This document shows positions 1 through 6,809 of a DNA stretch of 64,000 nt, piece by piece. Where the stretch lies: positions 2,294,001 through 2,358,000 of the forward strand of contig JADJJR010000001.1 of assembly GCA_016706425.1 (NCBI GenBank). The letters run 5' to 3'. Numbering within the stretch: the stretch's first letter is position 1; every line of letters starts with the position of its first letter. Below the pieces are notes generated by a model. That model saw nothing but the letters and a program-made list of their open reading frames with translations, was not told the DNA's origin and ran no database searches. A program made the translations under genes and the position numbers. Source of the stretch: Elusimicrobiota bacterium. Lineage in GTDB: Bacteria; Elusimicrobiota; Elusimicrobia; FEN-1173.

Positions 1-641
1 AACTTCTGGACGACCTGGGCCACCGTGGATTGTTTTTGCCCCACCGCCACGTAGATGCAGATCGGCCGGTTCGGTTCGCTTTTCTGGTTGATGATGGTGT
101 CGATGGCGATGGCCGTCTTGCCGGTTTGGCGGTCGCCGATGATGAGCTCCCGCTGGCCGCGGCCGATGGGGATCATGGCGTCGATGGCCTTGATGCCCGT
201 CTGCAGGGGTTCCCGCACGGGCTGGCGTTCGACGACGCCGGGGGCGACCACCTCGATGGGACGCGTCCGCTCGGTTTTGAGGGGCCCCTTGCCGTCGATG
301 GGCTGGCCGAGGGCGTTGACGACCCGGCCGATCAAAGCCGGGCCCACGGGCACGCTCATCACCGCGCCGGTGCGGCGGACCTCGTCGCCCTCTTTGATCA
401 AGGCGGATTCGCCCAACAGCACGGCGCCGACGCTTTCGCGCTCCAGGTTCAAAACGATGCCCACCACCCCGTGGGGGAACTGGAGCATCTCCCCCGCCAT
501 GGCGCGGTCGAGGCCGTGCACGCGGGCGATGCCGTCGCCCACCTGCAACACGGTGCCGACCTCCTTCGTTTCCGTCGAGAGGTGAAAACCTTCGAGGCGT
601 TCCTGGAGGACGCGCGTGATTTCTTCCGGTTTGATCGTCAT
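1..641 (-). CDS. atpA: F1Fo ATP synthase subunit alpha, N-terminal part (cut by window edge)
   Basis: First 213 residues of the alpha subunit, the non-catalytic nucleotide-binding subunit of the F1 head on the cytoplasmic face of the inner membrane. Visible are the N-terminal beta-barrel domain (about residues 25-95) and the Walker A motif GDRQTGKT at residues 169-176, with the usual lead-in ELIIGD. The ATG at 641 follows atpH by 13 bases and gives the expected family start (MTIKPEEITRVLQERL). The gene is last of the atp genes visible here; gamma, beta and epsilon should lie beyond the left edge. The C-terminal 60 percent is not in the window. Identity is secure from the motif and operon order. 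Confidence 0.96.
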   Translation of the reverse strand, partial: MTIKPEEITRVLQERLEGFHLSTETKEVGTVLQVGDGIARVHGLDRAMAGEMLQFPHGVVGIVLNLERESVGAVLLGESALIKEGDEVRRTGAVMSVPVGPALIGRVVNALGQPIDGKGPLKTERTRPIEVVAPGVVERQPVREPLQTGIKAIDAMIPIGRGQRELIIGDRQTGKTAIAIDTIINQKSEPNRPICIYVAVGQKQSTVAQVVQK

Positions 642-654
642 GGCCTTTTCCTTT

Positions 655-1203
655 TTAAGCGGCGCGCGTCGCGGCAAGAGACACCCGCAACCGCTCCAAC
701 TGGTTTCGCAACGAATTGTCCCACACGCGGTCGCCGACCCGGATCGTCGTCCCGCCCAAGAGCGCGGGATCGACCCGGGCGTCCACCCGCACCGGACCCC
801 CGTGGGCCGTCTCGAGGGTTTTTTGCCAACGATCCCTCTCGACCGCCGTCCAGGGCGCCGCCGCGGTGACCCCCACGGACAAGACGCCGGCCGCTTCATC
901 GGCCAGGGCGTCAAAGGTCGTGGCGATCTCGGGCAAAGCGTCCCAGCGCCCCTTTTCAAACAACAACCCGGCGAAAGCGGCCAGCAAGGGCGCCGCGCCG
1001 GCTTTTCCCACGATCTCCGCCTTGACCGCGCCGGGCAACCGCGGGTGGCGCAGGGCCTCCGCGAGGGCCGGGGTGTCGACGAGGATTTTCAATAGGTCGG
1101 TCAGGTCGCGGCGCACCGCGTCCACGGCCTTCCGGGCCCGGGCGGCCGCGAAGAGCGCCCAGGCGTAGCGACCGATGATGGGGCGGTCCTGGGGCTTGAG
1201 CAC
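655..1203 (-). CDS. atpH: F1Fo ATP synthase subunit delta (OSCP)
   Basis: Delta subunit, which ties the F1 head to the peripheral stalk. The product begins close to RYAWALF, the typical opening of this family, and keeps the helical N-terminal domain and the C-terminal segment ending in a conserved GGTTIRVGDRVWD-type strand. I place the start at a GTG (1203-1201) overlapping the TAG stop of atpF by one base, giving 182 residues, a normal length. A TTG at 1221 would add six residues; neither has a clear ribosome site, so the start is uncertain by that much. It lies between atpF and atpA, the standard order. Confidence 0.92.
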   Translation of the reverse strand: MLKPQDRPIIGRYAWALFAAARARKAVDAVRRDLTDLLKILVDTPALAEALRHPRLPGAVKAEIVGKAGAAPLLAAFAGLLFEKGRWDALPEIATTFDALADEAAGVLSVGVTAAAPWTAVERDRWQKTLETAHGGPVRVDARVDPALLGGTTIRVGDRVWDNSLRNQLERLRVSLAATRAA

Positions 1204-1709
1204 TATTTTTTCGCGGCCCAACTCTCGAAGTCGGCCAGGGCCTCTTTCATCAAGCGTTCCTGGTCGGCCGCACCGAGCTCCCGGCGCAACAATTTCTCGG
1301 TGGACTTGAGCGACAGCTCCGCCATTTCCGCCCGCAGTTCCCGGGCAAGGCGACGCTCCTCCTCGGCCAACTTAACGCGGGCGGCGGCGACCATCTTCTC
1401 GTTCTCCGCCTGGGCGGCCTTGATCAGGTCGTCCTTGAACGCGCGGGCCCGGTTTTCCGCTTCCGTCAACAGTCGCTGAGCCTGGGCTTCGGCGCGCGAC
1501 AGCCGCTCTTCATAATCCCGCCGGAAGTCCTCGGCCACCCGACGCGCCTCATCGGCGGCCTGCCGGGTTTTGCGCAGGTTCTCTTCGCGCTCGTCCAGGC
1601 CTTTGAGAATGGGACCCCAGCCGAACTTGGCCAACACCCCCACCAGAACGAGGAAGGCGGCCACCGTCCAGACCATGAGGCCCACATGGGGCGTGAAAAG
1701 CTGCTCCAC
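1203..1709 (-). CDS. atpF: F1Fo ATP synthase subunit b
   Basis: Peripheral stalk subunit of 168 residues. One membrane helix at about residues 9-28 is followed by a long charged, alanine-rich coiled coil (about 35-150) that reaches up to the F1 head. The start is GTG (1709), 7 bases after the atpE stop. Only one b-type gene is seen, so the stalk is likely a homodimer, although a b' gene elsewhere cannot be excluded. Order and topology make the call secure. Confidence 0.93.
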   Translation of the reverse strand: MEQLFTPHVGLMVWTVAAFLVLVGVLAKFGWGPILKGLDEREENLRKTRQAADEARRVAEDFRRDYEERLSRAEAQAQRLLTEAENRARAFKDDLIKAAQAENEKMVAAARVKLAEEERRLARELRAEMAELSLKSTEKLLRRELGAADQERLMKEALADFESWAAKK

Positions 1710-1716
1710 GCGATTC

Positions 1717-2034
1717 TTAGTGGGCCGAGGCGGTCGCGGCCGGCGCGTCGGCGGCGGTGACGGACGGGATCGCCTTCAAGCCGAGGTTCAAAACGATCAT
1801 GATCAGGACCAACAGGCCGACCACGCCCAAACCTTCGATCAAGAACACGTTCAACTGCATGTTCTTTTTGATGGCGTCGGCGGCTTCGGGCTGGCGGGCG
1901 GTGCCTTCCACCGCGGCGGCGACGATCTTGGCGATGGCGCCGGTGGCGGCGTACACAACGATGCCCGCGCCCAGGCCGGCGGCCAAGTAGCCCAGCCCGA
2001 GGAAGAATTGCTGCGTGGTGATGATTTCGGTCAT
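1717..2034 (-). CDS. atpE: F1Fo ATP synthase subunit c
   Basis: Rotor-ring proteolipid with two membrane helices (about residues 10-44 and 62-86) joined by the polar loop carrying RQPE (47-50). The ion-binding carboxylate is Glu67 in NVFLIEGLG of helix 2. Helix 1 has the expected glycine spacing (GLGAG). At 105 residues it is longer than the usual 70-90, with an Ala/Pro-rich C-terminal tail. A strong ribosome site (AAGGAG, 8 bases before the ATG) and a hairpin just upstream may help make this subunit in excess. I cannot tell proton from sodium use by eye. Confidence 0.94.
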   Translation of the reverse strand: MTEIITTQQFFLGLGYLAAGLGAGIVVYAATGAIAKIVAAAVEGTARQPEAADAIKKNMQLNVFLIEGLGVVGLLVLIMIVLNLGLKAIPSVTAADAPAATASAH

Positions 2035-2063
2035 AGGAACAGCTCCTTTGTGATGTGCAACCT

Positions 2064-2080
2064 CCCCGCCGGGGGCGGGG
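2064..2080 (-). other. Short GC hairpin between atpB and atpE
   Basis: CCCCGCC and GGCGGGG form a perfect 7-bp stem with a 3-base loop in the 52-base gap between the atpB stop and the atpE ribosome site. No T-run follows, so it is not a classical terminator. By analogy with other atp operons it could protect the downstream mRNA or raise atpE translation; that role is inference. Confidence 0.45.
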
Positions 2081-2086
2081 GTGAGA

Positions 2087-2824
2087 TCAATGGTCGGGGT
2101 GGACCGCGCCGCCGACGAAAATCGCCGTCAACATCGTGAACACGTAGGCCTGCACGAAGGCCACAATCAGTTCCAAGAGATAAATGGCAACGGTGAGGAG
2201 CACCAACACCGGCGCCACCGTTAGACCCACGGGCCGGCTGCCTTGCCCGAACAGCAAAATCAACCCCAAGAACACCAGGACGACGATGTGCCCCGCCGTC
2301 ATGTTGGCGAAAAGCCGGACGCAGAGAGCGAGGGATTTGGTGAAGTAGCCGCTCAACTCCAAGAGAAAAATAAAAGGCCGGAGGGGCCAGGGCACACCGT
2401 GGGGAACCATGTTGCCGAAATGATGGAAAAAGCCATGGCGGCGAATGCCCGTGAAGTGGATCAAAAAAAACGTGGTGAGGCTGAGGGCGGCCGTGACGGA
2501 GATGTTGCCGGTGGCCGAGGCCCCCCAGGGCACCAGACCCAGAAGGTTCATGAAGATGATGAAAAGGAACAGCGTGACAAAATAGGGGAGGAACGCGCGC
2601 CCCTCGCGACCGAGGGCGGGGTCGACGATTTCAACGCGGAGGAACTCGACCAGCGCCTCGAGGGCGGCCCGCGGGCGCCCCCCCGCGCGGGCACCAAACA
2701 CCACGGCGGCGGTCAGGAGACCCGCGATGGTCATCATCAACATGTGCTTGGTGTAGGTGAAAACGCCCCATCGCGCCAAGGGCGCGTCCGCCAGGTGATG
2801 GATGATGAGACTCGAGAAATCCAT
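2087..2824 (-). CDS. atpB: F1Fo ATP synthase subunit a
   Basis: Membrane stator subunit (245 residues) that forms the ion half-channels against the c ring. The essential arginine is in SLALCVRLFANMTAGH, the family signature, and the last helices (LLELIVAFVQAYVFTML) match the C-terminal hairpin. An ATG at 2824 starts the typical amphipathic N-terminus (MDFSSLIIHH); the reading frame stays open upstream but that stretch covers the preceding atpZ-like gene and is not conserved. It begins 5 bases after that gene's stop. Confidence 0.95.
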   Translation of the reverse strand: MDFSSLIIHHLADAPLARWGVFTYTKHMLMMTIAGLLTAAVVFGARAGGRPRAALEALVEFLRVEIVDPALGREGRAFLPYFVTLFLFIIFMNLLGLVPWGASATGNISVTAALSLTTFFLIHFTGIRRHGFFHHFGNMVPHGVPWPLRPFIFLLELSGYFTKSLALCVRLFANMTAGHIVVLVFLGLILLFGQGSRPVGLTVAPVLVLLTVAIYLLELIVAFVQAYVFTMLTAIFVGGAVHPDH

Positions 2825-2829
2825 ATTCC

Positions 2830-3030
2830 TCAATGGTCGCTGCGAATGAGATGGTAAAAGCCCAACACCGCCCCCCCCAGAAACCCCAGGACGACCCCCC
2901 AAGGTTCCGTCGACCAACGGCGATCGACCCACAACCCCGCGCCGAGCCCCAACGCCACGGACACCCCGAACTGCATCCCGTGGAACAACCCCGACCGATC
3001 GTGGGGCGGCGGACCGGGCGGGATCGTCAT
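2830..3030 (-). CDS. AtpZ/AtpI-like ATP synthase accessory protein
   Basis: A 66-residue protein with two predicted membrane helices (about 17-36 and 44-60) separated by a short loop with the motif WVDRRW. The layout GMQFGVSVALGLGAGLWVD then GVVLGFLGGAVLGFYHL is that of the AtpZ/AtpI family (F0F1-ATPase assembly or Mg2+/Ca2+ handling), usually encoded first in atp operons. The ATG at 3030 has GAGG about 8 bases upstream. First gene after the atp promoter. Family assignment is by topology, glycine pattern and position. Confidence 0.75.
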   Translation of the reverse strand: MTIPPGPPPHDRSGLFHGMQFGVSVALGLGAGLWVDRRWSTEPWGVVLGFLGGAVLGFYHLIRSDH

Positions 3031-3092
3031 GGAGGAAACCTCGCGAGAAACAATGAAAAGGGAACGCGCCGCGAACCACCGGCGTGGCGAAA

Positions 3093-3121
3093 ATATTACC
3101 AAAACCGTCCGGACGTGTCAA
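3093..3121 (-). promoter_or_regulatory. Promoter of the atp operon
   Basis: On the minus strand a perfect -35 TTGACA (3121-3116) is followed after 17 bases by TAATAT (3098-3093), preceded by TG plus one base, an extended -10. The spacer contains the perfect palindrome CGTCCGGACG (3106-3115). The expected start of transcription is about 56 bases before the atpZ-like ATG. Confidence 0.65.
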
Positions 3122-3162
3122 AACCGTTGCGAAAAGAAGCCGGGTTTTGTAAAAACGAGGCC

Positions 3163-3510
3163 GTGGCGAAAAAGAAAAAAAACCGGACCGACAAGCGATT
3201 GGGCGACCGCCGGCAGATCGACCGCCGGGGACGACGCCGGCGTTTGGCCAAGAAGGCCCCGGCGGCGGGGAAACGCCGCGCGGTCACCGATCGTCGCCGG
3301 GTGGACCGCCGCCAGGGCGTGCGCCGCCAGGGCGACACCTATCTGGCGAAAATCCAGGAGTTTGAGACCGAAAAACCGACCGTTCCGCGCCCACCCGTCG
3401 ACGAGGACGAGCCGGTCAATCTCCTCGAAACCGGCGACGATTCCGAACGACTTGCCAGCGAAGGCGAAGAGTCGTCCACAGATCCGGACCCAGAAGAAGA
3501 AAGTAATTGA
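3163..3510 (+). CDS. Small repeat protein with DRRxxDRR motifs, unknown function
   Basis: Possible 115-residue protein. The N-terminal half is strongly basic with two copies of a DRRxxDRRxxxRR pattern (about residues 10-25 and 39-55); the C-terminal half is acidic (DEDEP, DDSE, EGEESS). The regular motif argues for real coding rather than chance, since such Arg/Asp repeats are seen in small bacterial proteins and linkers, but no function is known to me. The GTG start at 3163 has a poorly spaced GAGG; a GTG at 3115 is an alternative. Its last 95 bases run antisense through the end of the rhomboid-like gene. It is divergent from the atp operon. Confidence 0.45.
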   Translation: MAKKKKNRTDKRLGDRRQIDRRGRRRRLAKKAPAAGKRRAVTDRRRVDRRQGVRRQGDTYLAKIQEFETEKPTVPRPPVDEDEPVNLLETGDDSERLASEGEESSTDPDPEEESN

Positions 3511-4078
3511 CCAACCCCGCGCCCACCCCGAGGCGCGACCACCCCGACCCCGCGATCACCGTCCACGCCAGGGTCAACCACGTCACCCCCCCCAGCCATC
3601 GCACCTTCACCGGAAGGAAGAAAAAGAGAAGCACCTCCGTGTCCGGGAACAGGGTCGCAAACGCCAAAAACAAGCTCGCCTGCAAATAACCGTTCGTCAC
3701 CAAACCGCCGTCGGGCCAAAAACCCAGCGCCGCCGTGGCCACGGCGCCCGTGAAAAAATAAAAGGTGAACCGTTCCGTGCCCCAAACGTGCTCCAGGGAC
3801 GCCGCCATGGTGTACAGGAAAGAGAACCAGAAAAACATGAGCACGGCGTTGGCGGGAAAATCGACGCGAAAGAACAAAAACGTGTCGATAAAAGGAGGCA
3901 CAAAGAGGAACGTCGCCAGGCGCCACCATTCCCCGGCGGCGAGGTCGGCGCGGGAGAGCGTGAGGCGCTCCACCAGCCCGGGTTGGAACATTTCAAACAA
4001 ATAAACCAGTGCGTGGGATCCCACGAGGATGAGCGGGAGCCCTTCGAGGCCGGGCCAACGGAGACGACGGGAGAACAC
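3416..4078 (-). CDS. Rhomboid-like membrane protein, probably not a protease
   Basis: A 220-residue protein with about six hydrophobic segments and the rhomboid-fold features VYLFEMFQPG, GEWWRLATFLFVPP (loop-1 region) and EHVWGTERFTFYFFTG. Where active rhomboids have GxSG, this protein has TNGYLQASLFLAFATLFP, followed by LFFFLPVKVRWL. This pattern fits an uncharacterised rhomboid-like family; the catalytic serine is not seen. The GTG start at 4078 lies directly after a terminator and has no clear ribosome site. The 3' end overlaps the opposing DRR-repeat gene by 95 bases. Transcription could come from read-through of the cold-shock gene. Confidence 0.8.
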   Translation of the reverse strand: MFSRRLRWPGLEGLPLILVGSHALVYLFEMFQPGLVERLTLSRADLAAGEWWRLATFLFVPPFIDTFLFFRVDFPANAVLMFFWFSFLYTMAASLEHVWGTERFTFYFFTGAVATAALGFWPDGGLVTNGYLQASLFLAFATLFPDTEVLLFFFLPVKVRWLGGVTWLTLAWTVIAGSGWSRLGVGAGLVNYFLLLGPDLWTTLRLRWQVVRNRRRFRGD

Positions 4079-4080
4079 AA

Positions 4081-4120
4081 TAATAAACCGGCCCCTTCCG
4101 CCGCGCGCGGGGAAGGGGCC
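4081..4120 (-). terminator. Rho-independent terminator after the cold-shock gene
   Basis: GGAAGGGGCC (4111-4120) and GGCCCCTTCC (4090-4099) form a perfect 10-bp stem around an 11-base GC loop. On the minus strand it is followed by GGTTTATTATTG, a T-rich but not pure tract. It sits between the cold-shock gene stop (4136) and the rhomboid-like gene start (4078), so it should end or reduce transcription there. Confidence 0.75.
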
Positions 4121-4135
4121 GATGGAAAAGACCGG

Positions 4136-4360
4136 TTAAGAGGCCGGGGCCGGTTTGGGCTCGGGCTTCACGTTGGCGGCCGACGGTCCTTTGGGGCCCG
4201 CGGTCACCTCAAATTCGACGCCTTGCCCTTCGACGAGGACTTTGTCTTTCCCCTTCGCCTGAACGGCCGAATGGTGGACAAACACCTCCGGGCTGCCGTC
4301 TTCCGGAACCAGGAAGCCGTATCCCTTCACTCTGTTGTACCACTTCACTTTGCCTTTCAT
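4136..4360 (-). CDS. Cold-shock domain protein
   Basis: A 74-residue single-stranded nucleic-acid-binding protein of the CspA family. The RNP1-like motif KGYGFLVPE and the RNP2-like VFVHHSAV are present, and the five-strand OB fold spans residues 1-65. A short Pro/Ala/Lys tail follows. GGGAGG lies 5 bases before the ATG. It is the last gene before a terminator and follows folD, from which it is separated by 37 bases. Whether it is cold-induced cannot be read from the sequence. Confidence 0.95.
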   Translation of the reverse strand: MKGKVKWYNRVKGYGFLVPEDGSPEVFVHHSAVQAKGKDKVLVEGQGVEFEVTAGPKGPSAANVKPEPKPAPAS

Positions 4361-4397
4361 GAAGCCTCCCGGGCGCGTTGAACGGACGCCTGCTTTC

Positions 4398-5273
4398 TCA
4401 TGATAACTGTTTTTCGGCGGCTTGCGCGGTGTTCCACAAGAGCATGGCCACGGTCATGGGACCCACGCCGCCGGGCACGGGCGTGATCGCCGAAGCGCGC
4501 GCGGCCGCGGGCGCGTAATCCACATCCCCCACAAGGCCCTCCGGCGTCCGATTGATGCCCACATCCACGACGACGGCGCCGGGCTTCACCCAATCGCCCC
4601 GAACGAAGCGCGGTTGACCGATGGCCGCCACCAAAATATCGGCTTCCCGGCACAGGTCCCCGATGTTTTCGGTGCGCGAATGGGCGACGGTCACCGTCGC
4701 GTCGGCCGCCAGCAAAAGCGCGGCGAGCGGTTTGCCCACCAAATTCGAACGGCCGACCACCACCGCCCGCCGACGAGCGATGGGCACCTGGTTCTGTTCC
4801 AATATCTCCATGACCCCGGCGGGCGTGCAGGGCAGGGGCAGACCCGTGGCCCGTACCTCCGACCAACTCCGCAGGGCCATCCACCGGCCCTGGTTGGAAG
4901 GATGAAGTCCGTCGGCGTCCTTGGCCGGGTCCAGGGCCAACAGGATGGGTTCGGCGTCGAGCGGTTTGGGCAAAGGGAGCTGCACGATGACGCCGTGGAC
5001 CCGGGGGTCGCGGTTCAACCGTTCCACCTCGGCCCGTAACCCGTCCTGGGACACGTTCGCGGGCAGCGGCACGTGTATCGACGTCATGCCGGCCGCTTCG
5101 CACTTTTTTATTTTTTGGCCGACGTAAACGTGGGAGGCGGGGTCGTCGCCCACCAACACGGTGGCCAACCCGGGGACGACGCCCGTTCGTTTTTTAACCG
5201 CGGCCGCTTTTTCCGCCACCCGGTCGAGCACCCGGGCCGCGGCGGCCTTCCCGTCAAGTACGCGCGCGCTCAT
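4398..5273 (-). CDS. folD: Bifunctional methylenetetrahydrofolate dehydrogenase / cyclohydrolase
   Basis: FolD interconverts 5,10-methylene-, methenyl- and 10-formyl-tetrahydrofolate with NADP(H), in one-carbon metabolism. Seen in order: the catalytic lysine in YVGQKIKKCE (about residue 55), VIVQLPLPKPLD, the KDADGLHPSNQGR segment, the NADP site GRSNLVGKP (about 165), and the C-terminal TPVPGGVGPMT. The ATG at 5273 gives 291 residues, the usual length; the frame is open further upstream but that part is the end of the exonuclease gene, which it overlaps by 20 bases. Confidence 0.96.
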   Translation of the reverse strand: MSARVLDGKAAAARVLDRVAEKAAAVKKRTGVVPGLATVLVGDDPASHVYVGQKIKKCEAAGMTSIHVPLPANVSQDGLRAEVERLNRDPRVHGVIVQLPLPKPLDAEPILLALDPAKDADGLHPSNQGRWMALRSWSEVRATGLPLPCTPAGVMEILEQNQVPIARRRAVVVGRSNLVGKPLAALLLAADATVTVAHSRTENIGDLCREADILVAAIGQPRFVRGDWVKPGAVVVDVGINRTPEGLVGDVDYAPAAARASAITPVPGGVGPMTVAMLLWNTAQAAEKQLS

Positions 5274-5787
5274 GAACGTCTCCTTGGCCGGCGGGCCGGC
5301 GGGCGGGGGCCGGACCGACCTTCCCCACAACGCCCAGCTTGAGGGCGAGGGCCTCCAAATTTTCAACATCCTCGCGGTTGTAGCGCAACAGCAAATCCAA
5401 AGCGCCCGTCTCGCCCCGTCGGTGCGCGTGCCAGAGACGGATCGCCTGCAGGCCGTCCACGCCCTCGGTGTCGCGGTGAATGCCGAGTTGCGCTTCGACT
5501 TTTTTGAGGCCGCCGTAAAGATTGTTGGCCCAACAATCCAGCATGAGGTCGCGGTGGCGGAAGAGCGACTCCACGTCCGCGCCCAATTGCTCCTTGATCA
5601 AAGGCAAGTCGAACCGGGCGCCGTTGTAGGTCATCACCGACTCGACGCCGGACAGGAAATTCAAAAAATCGAACCGGGAAAAATTCGGACGCACCCATTG
5701 TTTGGCGCCCCGGTCCGGACGGAACACGCCGACCACCGTCAGGGCCTTCATTTCGTCGGTTTCAACATCGACGTAAGCGCGGATCAA
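5254..5787 (-). CDS. RNase H-like / DEDD exonuclease-type protein (YprB-like)
   Basis: A 177-residue protein of the YprB-like ribonuclease H fold. The acidic residues of this fold are placed as expected: DVET at residues 7-10, YNGARFDLPLI in the middle (about 54-64) and YNREDVENLEAL near the end (about 134-145). Substrate unknown; relatives are predicted exonucleases. It starts with ATGA overlapping the stop of the DAG-kinase-like gene, so the two are likely translated together, and its tail overlaps the start of folD. Confidence 0.85.
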   Translation of the reverse strand: MIRAYVDVETDEMKALTVVGVFRPDRGAKQWVRPNFSRFDFLNFLSGVESVMTYNGARFDLPLIKEQLGADVESLFRHRDLMLDCWANNLYGGLKKVEAQLGIHRDTEGVDGLQAIRLWHAHRRGETGALDLLLRYNREDVENLEALALKLGVVGKVGPAPARRPAGQGDVHERART

Positions 5788-6668
5788 TGGGTCACCCAGA
5801 GGCGGGCTTTTTGCGGCAGAACCTCAAATTCCACGTGACAGGCCCCCTTCGCCGGCGGCGGTTCCCCATCGGCCTGGGGCCAAACGGGGGCGTCCGTCTC
5901 CAGGGCGATTTTTCGGGCGGTGATTTTGGTGACTTTCCGGTCGAACAGGGGATGCCCGAGCCGCCCGCGCGCGAGCCGCAGCGCCAAGCGCGCCTTGTTC
6001 CGGGCCGGAACGAGGTACAAACGCAACCGCCCGTCCTCCGGCGACACGTTCCGCTCGAAATGCAGGCCCCCGGAGAAATAGGGCCCCAACGCCGCGAGCG
6101 TGAAGTAGTAGGACCCCTCCAATTTCCCGGCGTCCCAATGGGCGTCGATGGAAATGGGTTTCATGGCGGTCAAGACGCGCCAGGGGGGCGACTTCTTATT
6201 GTAGGAGGGACGGGGACGGCCGAACCCGGCGTTGTTGATGAAAATGTCTTCGCCGTCGAAAGCCGGCGCCCGCGCCGACGTTTTCCAGGCCACGCGCCCC
6301 AAGGACAACGCGGCGAGGCGCCCCTGCGGCGCGGAGGCTTCCCAGCGGCCCCAGGATTCTTTGGCCAGACCGTAGTAACGGGCCAGGTCGTTGCACGTCC
6401 CCGCCGGAACAAGGGCCAACTCCACCCGGTCCAGGGCGTCGCGCTGCCAGAGGCCCCGCACGACGCGGTGAAAGGTGCCGTCGCCCCCCCACACCACCAA
6501 CCGGCCGATGTTCGCCTTGAGCGCCCAATCCAAAAGCGTTTCGGTGTGGTGGGGGTTTTGCCGGTCGATCAGGGCCCACTGCGAAAGGTCTCGGCCGAAG
6601 GTGGTCAACGCCGTCACCCAAGGCGCCTGTCGCAAGGACGGATTCATGAGATGGAAAACGCCGGCCAT
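5784..6668 (-). CDS. Diacylglycerol/sphingosine kinase-fold lipid kinase
   Basis: A 294-residue member of the DAGK catalytic family (DgkB/YegS type). The nucleotide-binding motif is VWGGDGTFH (about residues 59-67), followed by LVPAGTCNDLARYYG (the GTxNDFAR-type motif) and the C-terminal beta-sandwich. The lipid substrate cannot be told from the sequence; phosphatidylglycerol recycling or diacylglycerol phosphorylation are both possible. It heads the minus-strand group with the exonuclease and folD, divergent from typA. Confidence 0.88.
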   Translation of the reverse strand: MAGVFHLMNPSLRQAPWVTALTTFGRDLSQWALIDRQNPHHTETLLDWALKANIGRLVVWGGDGTFHRVVRGLWQRDALDRVELALVPAGTCNDLARYYGLAKESWGRWEASAPQGRLAALSLGRVAWKTSARAPAFDGEDIFINNAGFGRPRPSYNKKSPPWRVLTAMKPISIDAHWDAGKLEGSYYFTLAALGPYFSGGLHFERNVSPEDGRLRLYLVPARNKARLALRLARGRLGHPLFDRKVTKITARKIALETDAPVWPQADGEPPPAKGACHVEFEVLPQKARLWVTH

Positions 6669-6701
6669 AGAGAGCCTATTTAACCATACGAGGAGAAACT
6701 G

Positions 6702-6710
6702 TGCTATAAT
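6702..6710 (+). promoter_or_regulatory. Extended -10 promoter for typA
   Basis: TGCTATAAT, a consensus -10 (6705-6710) with the TGn extension, lies about 100 bases upstream of the typA start codon. No good -35 is seen, which is common with extended -10 elements. The 5' leader would be about 90 bases. Confidence 0.6.
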
Positions 6711-6809
6711 TCGACCGCTTCACAGCCGTCCCGCCCGAACAAACCCCTATTCCTTCTGTCCTTGAGGATCGGCCCCGGTGGGTGGCCCATTTTTTATCCG
6801 AGGTGTAAT

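Noticed and set aside
4361..4397. Cold-shock mRNA thermosensor leader
   Set aside because: The gap to folD is only 37 bases and no long structured leader is possible, so I do not annotate one.
6762..6809. Earlier ATG for typA at 6762
   Set aside because: Would add 16 residues not seen in TypA; the ATG at 6810 has GAGGTG at proper spacing.
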